A stretch of 64,000 nucleotides of DNA from Chryseobacterium echinoideorum (lineage in GTDB: Bacteria > Bacteroidota > Bacteroidia > Flavobacteriales > Weeksellaceae). The translations under genes were made by a program, and so were the position numbers. Shown here one piece after another: positions 24,398 to 34,522 of this stretch; the stretch's first letter is position 1; each line of letters starts with the position of its first letter. The stretch is taken from the NCBI RefSeq assembly GCF_007474535.1, contig NZ_VKNW01000001.1, forward strand, positions 124,001 to 188,000, written 5' to 3'. The notes under the pieces are model-generated. The model was not told the origin of the DNA and made no database searches. It worked only from the letters and a program-made list of their open reading frames with translations.

Positions 24398-24412
24398 TTT
24401 AAAAGCAGAATT

Positions 24413-27400
24413 ATGTTTAAAAAAGTTATACACAGACCGGTTTTCGCTATTGTGTTATCGGTTGTTATCTTATTTATTGGTGGTCTTGCCATTAAGCAGC
24501 TTCCTACCGAACAGTTTCCTAAAATTGCTCCTACGACGGTTGCGGTTACCATTGCGTATCCGGGCGCAAGTGCGGATGTATTGGTAAAGTCCTCCTTGAT
24601 TACCATAGAAAATGCGATTAATGGTGTTCAGGGAATGCGTTACATCACAACCGATGCAACGAGTGCGGGCGAAGCAACAGTGAATGTGGTTTTTGATCCC
24701 GGAACCGATGCTAACGAGGCTGTAGTTCTGGTGAAAACAAGAGTAGATCAGGTAATGCCTTTACTTCCTGAACTGGTACAGAAGGAAGGGGTGGTGGTAA
24801 ACCCGATTCAGCCAAGTATGTTGATGTATGTAAATTTATACAGCACCAACAAAAGCATGGACGAAAAATTTCTGTACAATTACGCAACAGTTAATATTAT
24901 CCCGGAAATCAACCGTATTCACGGGATTGCCAAATCTCAGATTCTGGGAAGCCGAAGATATGCAATGCGTATCTGGCTAAATCCCGACAGGATGAGAGCA
25001 TACTCAATTTCTGTAGATGAGGTGATGAAAGCTATTGGTGAACAAAGCATCATCGGCCGCCCCGGAAGGATAGGACAAAGTTCCGGTATTGTAGCACAGT
25101 CGCTGGAATATGTACTTACTTATAAAGGACAATATAATAAACCTGAAGAATACGAAAATATTATTGTCCGTTCTAATTCTGAAGGAGAAAATATTAAACT
25201 GAAAGATATTGCCAATATAGAATTGGGAAGTGAATTTTTTGATATTTATTCAAATCTTGATGGGCATCCTTCGGCTTCTATTGTATTAAAACAAAACTAC
25301 GGAAGTAATGCGAATGATGTAATTAAAGATGTAAAAGCTAAATTGGAGGAAATGAAAGGCAGTTTTCCTCCGGGAGTTGATTATAAGATCAGTTACGATG
25401 TTTCACAATTCCTTGATGCTTCTATTGAACAGGTAATGCATACTTTAAGGGATGCCTTTATTTTGGTAGCGATTGTTGTATTTATATTTTTAGGAGATTG
25501 GCGCTCAACATTAATTCCCATTATTGCGGTTCCCGTTTCTTTGATCGGAACTTTCTTTGTCATTCAGCTTTTTGGGATGTCAATTAATCTGGTGACACTT
25601 TTCGCTTTAGTTTTAGCCATCGGAATTGTGGTAGATAATGCAATTGTGGTCATAGAAGCTGTTCACGCCAAGATGGAAGAAAATAGTACTATTACCCCTT
25701 ACAAAGCGGTAAAAGAAGTAATGGGAGAAATCGCAGGTGCTATCATTGCCATTACTGCGGTAATGGTTGCAGTGTTTATTCCAATTTCATTTATGACGGG
25801 TCCGGTAGGAACTTTCTATCGTCAGTTTTCTATTACCATGGCAAGCTCAATTGTAATTTCAGCGGTGGTAGCTTTAACATTGACTCCGGTTTTGGCAGCG
25901 ATGTTATTGAAAAATCACCATGGAAAACCAAAAAAATCTAATATTTTCGTTAAATCTTTAGATTCTTTCAATAAAGGATTTGATAAAGTGACAGGAAAAT
26001 ATGCCTTATTCCTAAGAAAAATTGTTACCCGAAAAGTGGTGACATGGGGAATTCTTGGCGCTTTCTGTGTAGGGATTTTTATTGTCAATAGATTACTTCC
26101 GGGCGGTTTTATTCCCAACGAAGACCAGGGAACAATTTATGCAATTGTTCAGACTCCACCGGGATCAACGCTTGAGCAGACCAATAAAGTATCAAGAGAA
26201 TTACAAAAAATCTGTGAAAATGTAGAGGGGGTAGAATCGGTTTCATCATTGGCGGGTTACGAAATCATGACAGAAGGTCGCGGCTCCAACGCCGGAACGT
26301 GTTTAATTAATCTTAAAAGCTGGAATGACCGTAAGCATGACGTGAAAGAAATCATGGAAGAGCTTGAAGAAAAATCAAAAGATCTGGGAGCAACCATTGA
26401 GTTTTTTGAACCGCCTGCAGTTCCGGGCTTCGGATCTTCGGGAGGCTTTTCTATGAGGCTTCTCGATATGAACAGAACTACCAATTATCAGGATTTTGAC
26501 AAAATAAATAAAGACTTTATCGCTCAACTGAAAAAACGTAAAGAGCTTACCGGAGTTTTTACCTTTTTTGCGGCAAATTATCCTCAGTACGAGCTGGTTT
26601 TTGACAATAATGCCGCGATGCAGAAAGGCGTGTCTATCGGTACTGCAATGGAAAATCTGAATATTTTAATCGGAAGTACTTACGAGCAGGGATTTATCCG
26701 TTTCGGACAGTTTTTCAAAGTATACGTGCAGTCTTCACCAGAATTTAGGAGGCTTCCTACTGATATTTTAGGATTGTACGTAAAAAATGATCATGGTGAA
26801 ATGGTTCCCTATTCAGCATTTATGACCATGAAAAAAACACAGGGACCGAATGAAATTACACGTTATAATATGTATAATTCGGCTGCAATCCGCGGACTTC
26901 CGGCTGAAGGATATACAACAGCAGATGCGATTCAGGTAATTAATGAAGTAGCAGAAAAAACGCTTCCTCACGGTTACAAAGTAGCGTGGGAAGGATTGTC
27001 TTATGACGAAGCACAGCGTGGTAATGAAGCAATCTATGTCTTCCTTGTCGTATTGGTATTTGTTTATCTGGTATTGGCAGCGCAGTATGAAAGTTTTATC
27101 ATTCCGTTTGCAGTTTTATTCTCATTGCCGGTAGGAGTTTTCGGGTCTTTTTTATTATTAAAAGCAATGGGACTGGAAAACGACATTTATGCACAGGTAG
27201 GATTAATCATGATTATCGGTTTATTAGGTAAAAATGCCGTTCTTATTGTAGAAGTTGCGGTAAAGAGGCGGCAGGCGGGAGATTCTATTCTTGAGGCTGC
27301 CATTGAAGGCTCAAGAGCACGTTTCAGGCCTATTTTAATGACTTCATTTGCATTTATTGCAGGTTTGGTTCCGCTCGTTTTCGCAGGCGGAGCAGGCGCG

Positions 27401-27577
27401 GTAGGAAACCATACCATAGGAGCTTCTGCTTTAGGGGGAATGTTAATAGGAACCTTATTCGGAGTGATTGTAATTCCGGGACTCTATTACATTTTTGCCC
27501 GATTATCGGATGGCAGAAAAATGATCAAAGACGAAGATGAATCACCATTAACTGAAGACATGATCCACTATGAATAA
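24413..27577 (+). CDS. RND efflux pump, inner-membrane permease (AcrB/HAE1 class)
   Basis: A full-length 1054-residue proton-driven multidrug transporter. It shows the two repeated halves, each with a large periplasmic domain. Helix 4 carries LALVLAIGIVVDNAIVVIEA with the paired aspartates of the proton relay (here a single D in GIVVDNAIV, as in the family). The N-terminus FKKVIHRPVFAIVLSVVILF is typical. The second half ends with FAGGAGAVGNHTIGASALGG. It works with the adaptor before it and the outer-membrane channel after it. Substrates are unknown; hydrophobic drugs or bile-type compounds are usual for this class. Confidence 0.97.
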   Translation: MFKKVIHRPVFAIVLSVVILFIGGLAIKQLPTEQFPKIAPTTVAVTIAYPGASADVLVKSSLITIENAINGVQGMRYITTDATSAGEATVNVVFDPGTDANEAVVLVKTRVDQVMPLLPELVQKEGVVVNPIQPSMLMYVNLYSTNKSMDEKFLYNYATVNIIPEINRIHGIAKSQILGSRRYAMRIWLNPDRMRAYSISVDEVMKAIGEQSIIGRPGRIGQSSGIVAQSLEYVLTYKGQYNKPEEYENIIVRSNSEGENIKLKDIANIELGSEFFDIYSNLDGHPSASIVLKQNYGSNANDVIKDVKAKLEEMKGSFPPGVDYKISYDVSQFLDASIEQVMHTLRDAFILVAIVVFIFLGDWRSTLIPIIAVPVSLIGTFFVIQLFGMSINLVTLFALVLAIGIVVDNAIVVIEAVHAKMEENSTITPYKAVKEVMGEIAGAIIAITAVMVAVFIPISFMTGPVGTFYRQFSITMASSIVISAVVALTLTPVLAAMLLKNHHGKPKKSNIFVKSLDSFNKGFDKVTGKYALFLRKIVTRKVVTWGILGAFCVGIFIVNRLLPGGFIPNEDQGTIYAIVQTPPGSTLEQTNKVSRELQKICENVEGVESVSSLAGYEIMTEGRGSNAGTCLINLKSWNDRKHDVKEIMEELEEKSKDLGATIEFFEPPAVPGFGSSGGFSMRLLDMNRTTNYQDFDKINKDFIAQLKKRKELTGVFTFFAANYPQYELVFDNNAAMQKGVSIGTAMENLNILIGSTYEQGFIRFGQFFKVYVQSSPEFRRLPTDILGLYVKNDHGEMVPYSAFMTMKKTQGPNEITRYNMYNSAAIRGLPAEGYTTADAIQVINEVAEKTLPHGYKVAWEGLSYDEAQRGNEAIYVFLVVLVFVYLVLAAQYESFIIPFAVLFSLPVGVFGSFLLLKAMGLENDIYAQVGLIMIIGLLGKNAVLIVEVAVKRRQAGDSILEAAIEGSRARFRPILMTSFAFIAGLVPLVFAGGAGAVGNHTIGASALGGMLIGTLFGVIVIPGLYYIFARLSDGRKMIKDEDESPLTEDMIHYE

Positions 27578-29036
27578 GAATAAATTACATCAATACGCAG
27601 CAACAGTATTTTTTCTACTAAGTCTTACTGCCTGCAAACCTGTAGAAATACAGCAGCGTGCCGCAAACAAAACAGTTCCTGAGATGTATGGATCTGAACA
27701 AAATGATTCTTCCAATTCAGGAAAAATGAAATGGAATGACTATTTTAATGATCAGAATCTTCAGACATTAATCAGTCAGGCACTTCAGAATAATCAGGAA
27801 TTAAATATTGTTCTTCAGGAAATTGAAATTTCTAAAAATGAAATTAAAGCCAGAAAAGGAGAATATTTGCCAACAGTTGGTCTGAAAGCAGGAGCCGGAG
27901 TTGACAAAGTGAGCCGCTACACCAATATCGGTGCAATGGAAGCCAACACTGAAATTGAACATGGTAAAGAAATGCCGGAACCCTTATTTGATTTCGGAAT
28001 AGGAGTTCAGGCAAAATGGGAAACCGATATTTGGGGAAAACTTCATAATGCAACAAGAGCTCAGGTACAGCGATATTTGGCGACTGTGGAAGGTAAAAAT
28101 TTTATGATTACCAACCTTATTTCTGAGATCGCAGATTCTTACTATGAATTGCTTGCTTTGGATAATGAACTGGTTATTTTAAATCAAAATATTAAAATTC
28201 AGAATGATGCGCTGAATATTATAAAAGAACTGAAAAAAAATGCACGCTCCAATGAGCTTGCTGTAAAAAGATTTCAGGCTCAGGTTTTGAAAACGCAGGG
28301 AATGCAGTATGACATCCAGCAGAAAATTGTAGAAACAGAGAATAAAATTAATTTTCTGATAGGAAGATTTCCTCAGCCGGTGGAAAGAAGCCATGATTTT
28401 AACTCTGTACTTCCACAAACTGTTTTTGCGGGAATTCCTTCCGAGCTTCTTGAAAACCGCCCGGATATTAAACAGGCTGAATATGAGTTGGCTGCATCAA
28501 AGCTGGATATTAAATCTGCAAAAGCAAGATTTTATCCTTCTCTTGATATTGGCGCAGGAATTGGTTTGCAGGCATTCAATCCGGTATATTTAGTAAAACC
28601 GGAGTCGTTTTTATTTTCTTTAGCAGGAGAACTTACGGCTCCCCTGATTAACAGAAGTGCAATAAAAGCAGCATATAAAAATGCAAATGCAAAGCAGATT
28701 CAGGCGGTTTATCATTACGAACAAACGGTTTTAGGAGCTTATATTGAGGTGGCAAACCAGCTTTCAAAGATCAAGAATCTGAATAATAGTGTCAGTATTA
28801 AAATGCAGGAAGTTGATGCTTTAACAAAATCTATTGATATTTCTAATGACCTGTTCAAGTATGCAAGAGCAGATTATATGGAAGTTTTGCTTACACAAAG
28901 AGATGCTTTAGAGTCCAGATTTGAGCTTGTTGAAAAGAAAGTTGATCAACTGAAAGCCAGTGTTGCTGTTTATAGAGCGCTTGGCGGAGGCTGGGATCAG
29001 AACCCAATCAATCAGCAGGATTTTATTAAAAAATAA
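27570..29036 (+). CDS. Outer-membrane efflux lipoprotein (TolC/NodT family)
   Basis: A 488-residue outer-membrane factor with a lipoprotein signal (lipobox LTAC) and the two tandem coiled-coil/strand repeats of the family (WETDIWGKLHNATRAQVQRY in the first half; ENRPDIKQAEYELAASKLDI in the second; DYMEVLLTQRDALESRFEL near the end). Its ATG overlaps the permease stop by eight bases, indicating translational coupling. Together with the adaptor and permease it forms a complete tripartite pump. Confidence 0.95.
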   Translation: MNKNKLHQYAATVFFLLSLTACKPVEIQQRAANKTVPEMYGSEQNDSSNSGKMKWNDYFNDQNLQTLISQALQNNQELNIVLQEIEISKNEIKARKGEYLPTVGLKAGAGVDKVSRYTNIGAMEANTEIEHGKEMPEPLFDFGIGVQAKWETDIWGKLHNATRAQVQRYLATVEGKNFMITNLISEIADSYYELLALDNELVILNQNIKIQNDALNIIKELKKNARSNELAVKRFQAQVLKTQGMQYDIQQKIVETENKINFLIGRFPQPVERSHDFNSVLPQTVFAGIPSELLENRPDIKQAEYELAASKLDIKSAKARFYPSLDIGAGIGLQAFNPVYLVKPESFLFSLAGELTAPLINRSAIKAAYKNANAKQIQAVYHYEQTVLGAYIEVANQLSKIKNLNNSVSIKMQEVDALTKSIDISNDLFKYARADYMEVLLTQRDALESRFELVEKKVDQLKASVAVYRALGGGWDQNPINQQDFIKK

Positions 29037-29060
29037 AATTAATTAATTAATTAATCAGAA

Positions 29061-29094
29061 AGAGACTTATCGGTTGGATAAGTCTCTTTTTTTA
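29061..29094 (+). terminator. Intrinsic terminator of the RND operon
   Basis: AGAGACTTATC and GATAAGTCTCT, 11-base perfect arms around GGTTG, followed by seven T. It is preceded by a short TTAATTAA-type microrepeat. Confidence 0.92.
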
Positions 29095-29238
29095 TGTTAT
29101 GCTTGAGGATCTTATGGTAAGAATTTTTCTGAGGAAAGCTAAAAGCAGAGTTAAAATTAAACTTTAAATCATCTCCTTATTGACCAGTATGAATCTGAAA
29201 GTATTTTGTTACATCTTTTTTTGATGTAGTTCGAGATT
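29095..29238. other. Spacer before the tandem repeat, no gene
   Basis: AT-rich noncoding DNA. It contains a small hairpin ACATC-TTTTTTT-GATGT near 29212 and an inverted TGTAGTT/AACTACA pair reaching into the first repeat unit. No ORF is supported. Confidence 0.4.
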
Positions 29239-29500
29239 ACTGCAACTACAGAATGGAGTGGTCTGAAAATTTTCAAATGAGCTTAAAAAAAATGAATTTT
29301 GCAACAAGTAATTAGATAATAATATGCTTTTGTTTCAGGAAAGTAAAGATGACTGCAGCTACAGAACAGAAGGGGTAAAAAGCTTTGAGATAAACTTAAA
29401 AAAGATGAATTTTGTACCAAGTAATAACATGACAATATCATCTTGTCTGAAAAAATGTAACACGACTGCAGCTACAGATTAGAGATGGTGAAAAACTTTT
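29239..29500. repeat. 113-bp imperfect tandem repeat, two units and a partial third
   Basis: ACTGCARCTACAGA recurs at 29239, 29352 and 29465, exactly 113 bases apart each time. Units 1 and 2 also share CTTAAAAAARATGAATTTTG at the same offset (43 bases in) and a CAAGTAAT that follows, with the rest diverged. Unit 3 is recognisable only over its start. CTGCAGCTACAG is itself almost a palindrome. The region 29501-29776 after it is noncoding apart from an ACAGAGT/ACTCTGT hairpin at 29648-29673. Confidence 0.75.
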
Positions 29501-29776
29501 GTAAGAACGAAAGAATGATCAAATTTGAACTCTCAAAAATTTGAATAATCATTGAATTCAAAAAAAGATGATGTTAAGAGATCTGTCAAAAACTATTACA
29601 GATAAAAGGTAGATTGATTGTTGATCTTAAAATAGAATTACAAGAAAACAGAGTTTCTTGATCAGGACTCTGTAATTATCCAGAATAATAAAGAAGAACT
29701 TTATTCATGGCAATTAGCTCATGAACAGGACAGATTTTCTCAATGATCAAAATATAAAACTAATATTAATAAGCCA

Positions 29777-30634
29777 ATGGATACACCTACACCATTAAAT
29801 ACGATCTTCAGTTGGTTTGAAGAAGGCGATATGCCTACAGAATATCAATTTAAGCAGACCTTTTCTTCGTTCCGTCATTTGAGTGAAAAAATCAAAATGG
29901 ACGATGTGGCAGGATTATATGAAGCCTTTCAAAATACACTTTCTGCAACAGCTTTTACAAGCCATCTGGAAGATCAACATGCACACCACGCAGTATTGGC
30001 AAAGCTTAATGCATCCAATCTTTCTGCCGTTAATATAAGCGAATGGAAGGAAAAGTTAGAAATACATTTAGCAGCCACTGTCGATGGCGACCAAGAAAGC
30101 GGGAATGTCTATACGAAAGAACAAATCAGGGAAATTCTGGATGTACTTTACATAAAAGATGAGGAAATGCTCGCAAGTATTGCAAGAATTGATGCAATGC
30201 TGATCTCCAATGATATAAATCTTGATCAACTACAGAAAATTGTAGACTATATTAAAGAAAACAGGCAGCAGATAGAATTGCTTAAAGAGGTTTTTGTCGG
30301 TAGCAATTGGGATGATAAAATCAATCTTATCGGAAGCTATTCAAACTGGGGAACGATTACTTACCAGAATCAGTTCAATGATCTGGTATATGATAAAATT
30401 AAGAAAATTGAAGAAGCTGCCAATTCCGAAAAAATTAAACACGAAGAGAGGGTAAGAGGTGACTCCAGAATAAAGCATGATCTTGATACTTTAAGTTTTA
30501 TGGTTGATGCTTATGACACAGTTACCATGTTTACAATTCCTCTTAAGGTAAAAAGAATAGACACGAATACTATTGACGTGCTATTTGATTCATTACCGCC
30601 AAATATGATTCAGTTAACCATTAAAAAAATATAA
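29777..30634 (+). CDS. Tail-fibre-associated protein, first of an orphan cassette
   Basis: A 285-residue protein, mostly helical and charged (PTEYQFKQTFSSFRHLSEKI near the start; a coiled-coil stretch around MLISNDINLDQLQKIVDYIK). It has no signal peptide. The last 45 residues (YDTVTMFTIPLKVKRIDTNT then IDVLFDSLPPN) form a small domain that recurs at the C-terminus of the next gene's product. The start FSWFEEGDMPTEYQF is similar in style to phage baseplate or tail-fibre connector proteins, but no family can be named with certainty. It is two bases from the next gene, so the three genes form one operon. Confidence 0.75.
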   Translation: MDTPTPLNTIFSWFEEGDMPTEYQFKQTFSSFRHLSEKIKMDDVAGLYEAFQNTLSATAFTSHLEDQHAHHAVLAKLNASNLSAVNISEWKEKLEIHLAATVDGDQESGNVYTKEQIREILDVLYIKDEEMLASIARIDAMLISNDINLDQLQKIVDYIKENRQQIELLKEVFVGSNWDDKINLIGSYSNWGTITYQNQFNDLVYDKIKKIEEAANSEKIKHEERVRGDSRIKHDLDTLSFMVDAYDTVTMFTIPLKVKRIDTNTIDVLFDSLPPNMIQLTIKKI

Positions 30635-30636
30635 TT

Positions 30637-32055
30637 ATGGACATTAAATACGCTTATTATCGAAGCTCTGTTGGTTACAAAATAGAAGGTAAAACAGACA
30701 GCGAAATTTTAACAGCCGGCGGAGGCACAAGATCAATCAGTACTTTCTGGCATGATGGAAATTTAGATCCGTCAGATTACGTACCCAAAACACGAACTTT
30801 AACAATTAACGGTACAGCTTATGACTTGTCTGCAAACAGATCATTGACAACGCCTGACACCATTACCCGTTTGAAAGGGGGTACATCAGGTTCTTTAGTC
30901 TCCGGAGATGTTACGCTTGCAGCAGGCTCTAATATAGCGGTTACCCAATCCGGAAACACAATTACATTAGCCTCTACCAATACAACGTATAGTGCAGGAA
31001 ATGGTTTGACATTATCGGGAACTACATTTTCTTTACCGGTCACTACTTCGGGTACGGGAAATGTAGTTACGGGAATCACTCAGACTACGAACGGAATTAC
31101 GGTATCTTTGGGATCTATGCCTACATCTTCGGATCTGGCAAATTACATCCAGATATCGCAAAAAGGGATAGCGAATGGAGTTGCTACACTGGATGCATCG
31201 GGACAGGTTCCTGCAACTCAATTGCCATCTTATGTAGACGATGTTTTAGAAGGATATTATAAAGCTGCAGACGGAAAATTCTATAAAGAAGCTGCATATA
31301 CTAATCTGCTTGCTGCTGAAACAGGCAAAATTTATGTGTCGCTTGATACAAACAAAACGTACCGATGGACTGGGACAACATTCGTTTATATCACTTCCGG
31401 AGCTGTAGATTCTGTGAATGGATTAACAGGGGTTGTTGTTTTAAATAAATCTCATGTAGGTTTAAGTAATGTTGATAATACGGCAGATGCATCGAAAAGT
31501 GTTCTTTCTGCTACAAAATGGACTACAGCCAGAAGTATTGCCCTTTCAGGAGTTACATCGACAGCGCAAACCATTGATGGTTCCGGAAATGTTACCATTC
31601 CTGTAACTGCTGTTCCTGCAACATTATTAACAGGAACTGCAGCGATCAATACGACCGGATCATCTGCAAAACTGACCACTCCGAGAACAATTTCCGCTAC
31701 AGGTGACGGAACTTGGAATGTTTCATTTGACGGTTCTGCAAATGTTTCTTCAACTTTTACATTATCTGCTACGGGGGTGTCTGCCGGAACTTACGATGAG
31801 GTTACAGTAGATTCTAAAGGTAGAGTTATCGCCGGAAATAATACTGCAAAATCATACAGTACTTCTATTTCAGGGACTGCAACTGTGATACACAATTTAG
31901 GAACCAGAAATGTAGATGTTGCAATGTACGATACAGTGACATTTTACAAAATTGATGGCAGAATAAAATTAACCGATCCTAATAAAATTGATATTGAATT
32001 TGATTCTGCTTTGCCTAATACTGTAGCTATAACAGTAACTCGTAAAGATATTTGA
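30637..32055 (+). CDS. Phage tail-fibre-like protein
   Basis: A 472-residue Ser/Thr/Gly-rich fibrous protein. It contains typical tail-fibre text: TYSAGNGLTLSGTTFSLPVT and HVGLSNVDNTADASKSVLSA, the latter matching the widespread 'VGL.NVDNT.D..K' fibre repeat. The N-terminus MDIKYAYYRSSVGYKIEG resembles that of the third protein (MDVKYSYYNTSKGYRVLG), so both may dock to the same partner. The C-terminal module repeats that of the first protein (YDTVTFYKIDGRIKLTDPNK then IDIEFDSALPN). No signal peptide is present, so export would need a phage-like particle, lysis or another route. Confidence 0.82.
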   Translation: MDIKYAYYRSSVGYKIEGKTDSEILTAGGGTRSISTFWHDGNLDPSDYVPKTRTLTINGTAYDLSANRSLTTPDTITRLKGGTSGSLVSGDVTLAAGSNIAVTQSGNTITLASTNTTYSAGNGLTLSGTTFSLPVTTSGTGNVVTGITQTTNGITVSLGSMPTSSDLANYIQISQKGIANGVATLDASGQVPATQLPSYVDDVLEGYYKAADGKFYKEAAYTNLLAAETGKIYVSLDTNKTYRWTGTTFVYITSGAVDSVNGLTGVVVLNKSHVGLSNVDNTADASKSVLSATKWTTARSIALSGVTSTAQTIDGSGNVTIPVTAVPATLLTGTAAINTTGSSAKLTTPRTISATGDGTWNVSFDGSANVSSTFTLSATGVSAGTYDEVTVDSKGRVIAGNNTAKSYSTSISGTATVIHNLGTRNVDVAMYDTVTFYKIDGRIKLTDPNKIDIEFDSALPNTVAITVTRKDI

Positions 32056-32056
32056 T

Positions 32057-34201
32057 ATGGATGTAAAATACTCATACTATAACACCTCAAAGGGCTATAG
32101 GGTATTGGGCGGTACTGCCGCCCAATTTTTAAAAGCGGATGGTAGTTTAGATTCTAACAATTATTCATTATCAGGACACACTCATGCATTTTCTCAAATA
32201 ACGAGTAAACCAACTACAGCATCAGGATATGGTATTACAGATGTACCAAGACAAGCAGGATTAGGAGGTGATGTAAACTCTATAAGAAGTATTGATACAA
32301 GAAATACAAATCCATCACCTTCAACTGATATACGAGCCGGTGTATGGTTTGATTTTAAGTCAAATTCAGCGATTGAGCTGAATAATTTTCCTGTAGGTAC
32401 TTACGGCGCAAGTATGACTTTTGTACCTTATAGTGATAATTCAGGAAATAATAATACAGCATTCAGATTAGTACAATCCAGTAATAATCTATTTTTTCAA
32501 AATTATAATAATACATGGGGTGCTTGGAATAAAATTTTTCATACGGGAAATTTTAATCCATCAGAATATGCTTCAGTAAATCATACGCACACTTTTGCAT
32601 CATTAACTTCAAAACCGACTACATTAGCTGGTTATGGTATCATTGATGGGTTTAATAATGTTTATTTATCATCTAAATCTATATCTGATGCTAATTTAGT
32701 AAGCGAAGGTACTCAAACTAATTATTTAGGGGGTAGTAATAGACCTTCCAGTTCTATGGATGGTAGTTTATTGTCATTAAGTTACAGTTCCGCATGGACT
32801 ACACAATTATATGGAGACTGGAGAACCAATGACATATATCTTAGATCACAAACAGCAGGCAACTGGATTTCATGGGTTAAAATGTTTCACACAGGTAATT
32901 TTAACCCGGCAAGTTATGTAACTCAATCATCTTTAAATACCCAACTGAATAATTATGCAACCCTGAATGGTATTCAGACTTTTACAAGTACCAATACTTT
33001 TCTGCAAAGTCCTGTTATTCCGGCAGGAACTTTAGGAACTCATGCGGCGAATGTTAACCAGCTAAATACAAAAGCCAATGGTCAGGAAAATGCTACGGCG
33101 GTTGGTTTCTCTTCTGGAAACGTGCCTACTGCAGATGGAAGTTCGTTTCCTTACATATATCATAATTCAGGATTATATGTAGCATTGGCAACACAATCAT
33201 ATGCACGGGCAAATTTTCTAAGTACACCGGGTGGTATGTCTGTTGAAATATCGGGCGCAAATCTTAATAACTACTTTAATACAGGTTTTTACCGAGGTTC
33301 AGGATTACTTAATGCGCCTTTAAATAATAGTGGTTGGTGGTATGTAACTATTGAAGCCCACGATACCAGTTGGGTAAAACAAACAGCAACTTCTTATGGT
33401 TCAGGCAATACTACTAACGTAACCTATCAAAGGACACTGAGGGGTGGAAGCTGGTCAGCTTGGGCACAGGTTTGGACTTCTCAGGATTTTAATGTTGCCA
33501 GCATTCAGCAATGGAATTATATGGCTCAATATGGGCTACAGCTCAACTCAGATTTTACGGTAAATACAGGGTCAGGTTTAATAATTGCGGATGATTATAT
33601 TGGTGGCGAATCAGGTATTATAGATAATAACCAAAAAAGATTTGTAACAGCCAAAAGAAAACAATATTACCTTTATGGTTCTCAGTATGACGGCTTCGAA
33701 GGATTAAACTTTAATTTAGATACAAGACTCTTCGGAATGGGAAGAGAATCCAATAAAGAGGATAAATTAACGGTAGAAGGTTCGGTTAAAGCCAGTAAAA
33801 ACTTCAAATCGGAAGAGGAGAGACCCGACACAATATTTATTCCCAATGGTAATGTAGCTAATCTTAGAGATGAAATTGTAAACGATGATTCTGAATATGC
33901 AATCAGGTTAGATCCCCACGAATATGAGATTGATCCTTCCGGTTATCTGGCTGTAGATGATAGAAACCGACTGATTCATATTATAGGTGAACAAGTGAAA
34001 ATGGTGGTTAGTTTTAAAGAAATCTATCCAAAACAACAGATTGTCATTTATAACTTTGACAAATCTGGTGGTACCATGGCAGTTCAAATATATGGAAAAA
34101 CCATTTATAACATCAATCCGGGATCTTTCCTTAGATTGTATGTTACAAAATCACGCAGAGTGATTGCCGAAAGACAATTGCCATGCGAGTTTGTCTGGTA
34201 A
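32057..34201 (+). CDS. Phage tail-fibre-like protein with pyocin-knob-type repeats
   Basis: A 714-residue fibrous protein. It has repeated modules: GHTHAFSQITSKPTTASGYG and, about 145 residues on, NHTHTFASLTSKPTTLAGYG, plus two 'W..W.K.FHTGNFNP' segments (NTWGAWNKIFHTGNFNPSEY; WISWVKMFHTGNFNPASYVT). The latter resemble the knob repeats of R-pyocin and phage fibres. The third half-copy is TYQRTLRGGSWSAWAQVWTS. The C-terminal region (from about residue 570, PDTIFIPNGNVANLRDEI on) differs and may be the tip or a chaperone-like domain. It starts one base after the previous stop. A terminator follows. Confidence 0.85.
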   Translation: MDVKYSYYNTSKGYRVLGGTAAQFLKADGSLDSNNYSLSGHTHAFSQITSKPTTASGYGITDVPRQAGLGGDVNSIRSIDTRNTNPSPSTDIRAGVWFDFKSNSAIELNNFPVGTYGASMTFVPYSDNSGNNNTAFRLVQSSNNLFFQNYNNTWGAWNKIFHTGNFNPSEYASVNHTHTFASLTSKPTTLAGYGIIDGFNNVYLSSKSISDANLVSEGTQTNYLGGSNRPSSSMDGSLLSLSYSSAWTTQLYGDWRTNDIYLRSQTAGNWISWVKMFHTGNFNPASYVTQSSLNTQLNNYATLNGIQTFTSTNTFLQSPVIPAGTLGTHAANVNQLNTKANGQENATAVGFSSGNVPTADGSSFPYIYHNSGLYVALATQSYARANFLSTPGGMSVEISGANLNNYFNTGFYRGSGLLNAPLNNSGWWYVTIEAHDTSWVKQTATSYGSGNTTNVTYQRTLRGGSWSAWAQVWTSQDFNVASIQQWNYMAQYGLQLNSDFTVNTGSGLIIADDYIGGESGIIDNNQKRFVTAKRKQYYLYGSQYDGFEGLNFNLDTRLFGMGRESNKEDKLTVEGSVKASKNFKSEEERPDTIFIPNGNVANLRDEIVNDDSEYAIRLDPHEYEIDPSGYLAVDDRNRLIHIIGEQVKMVVSFKEIYPKQQIVIYNFDKSGGTMAVQIYGKTIYNINPGSFLRLYVTKSRRVIAERQLPCEFVW

Positions 34202-34279
34202 GAATAGAATGCATATCACAAGATGAATTGAAGCTTAATTTTAAAAATAACTTAGTCTACAATAGTCTTACTAAGTGAA

Positions 34280-34319
34280 AAACCCACAATCAAAAATGAA
34301 AGTTTATGATTGTGGGTTT
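34280..34319 (+). terminator. Intrinsic terminator of the tail-fibre cassette
   Basis: AAACCCACAATCA and TGATTGTGGGTTT are perfect 13-base arms. A second inverted repeat (ACTTAGT/ACTAAGT, about 34250-34277) stands just before it. The rest of the gap to 34522 shows no further feature; no clear promoter for the next gene was found. Confidence 0.88.
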
Positions 34320-34522
34320 CTGCTTTATGTATGGACAATACTAATAAAATAAACAAGACAAAGAATATTAGTGTTTTAATTGTATTACTTAATGTTTTTT
34401 CACTAAAATAACTCTTGCATAATTAAGATGAAATAAAAATAATTTTAGTTATTAGCTTTATGAATGTCAAATCTCATACAAAAGATTGAATTTTATTGCT
34501 CTATTAATATTAAATTTAAAGA

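Noticed and set aside
29239..29500. CRISPR array
   Set aside because: The units are 113 bases long with divergent interiors and only a 14-base common anchor; there are no regular short repeats and spacers and no cas genes.
29777..34201. Prophage
   Set aside because: Only fibre-like genes are found. Terminase, portal, capsid, tail tube, lysis and integrase genes are absent on both sides, so an intact or even partial prophage is not supported.
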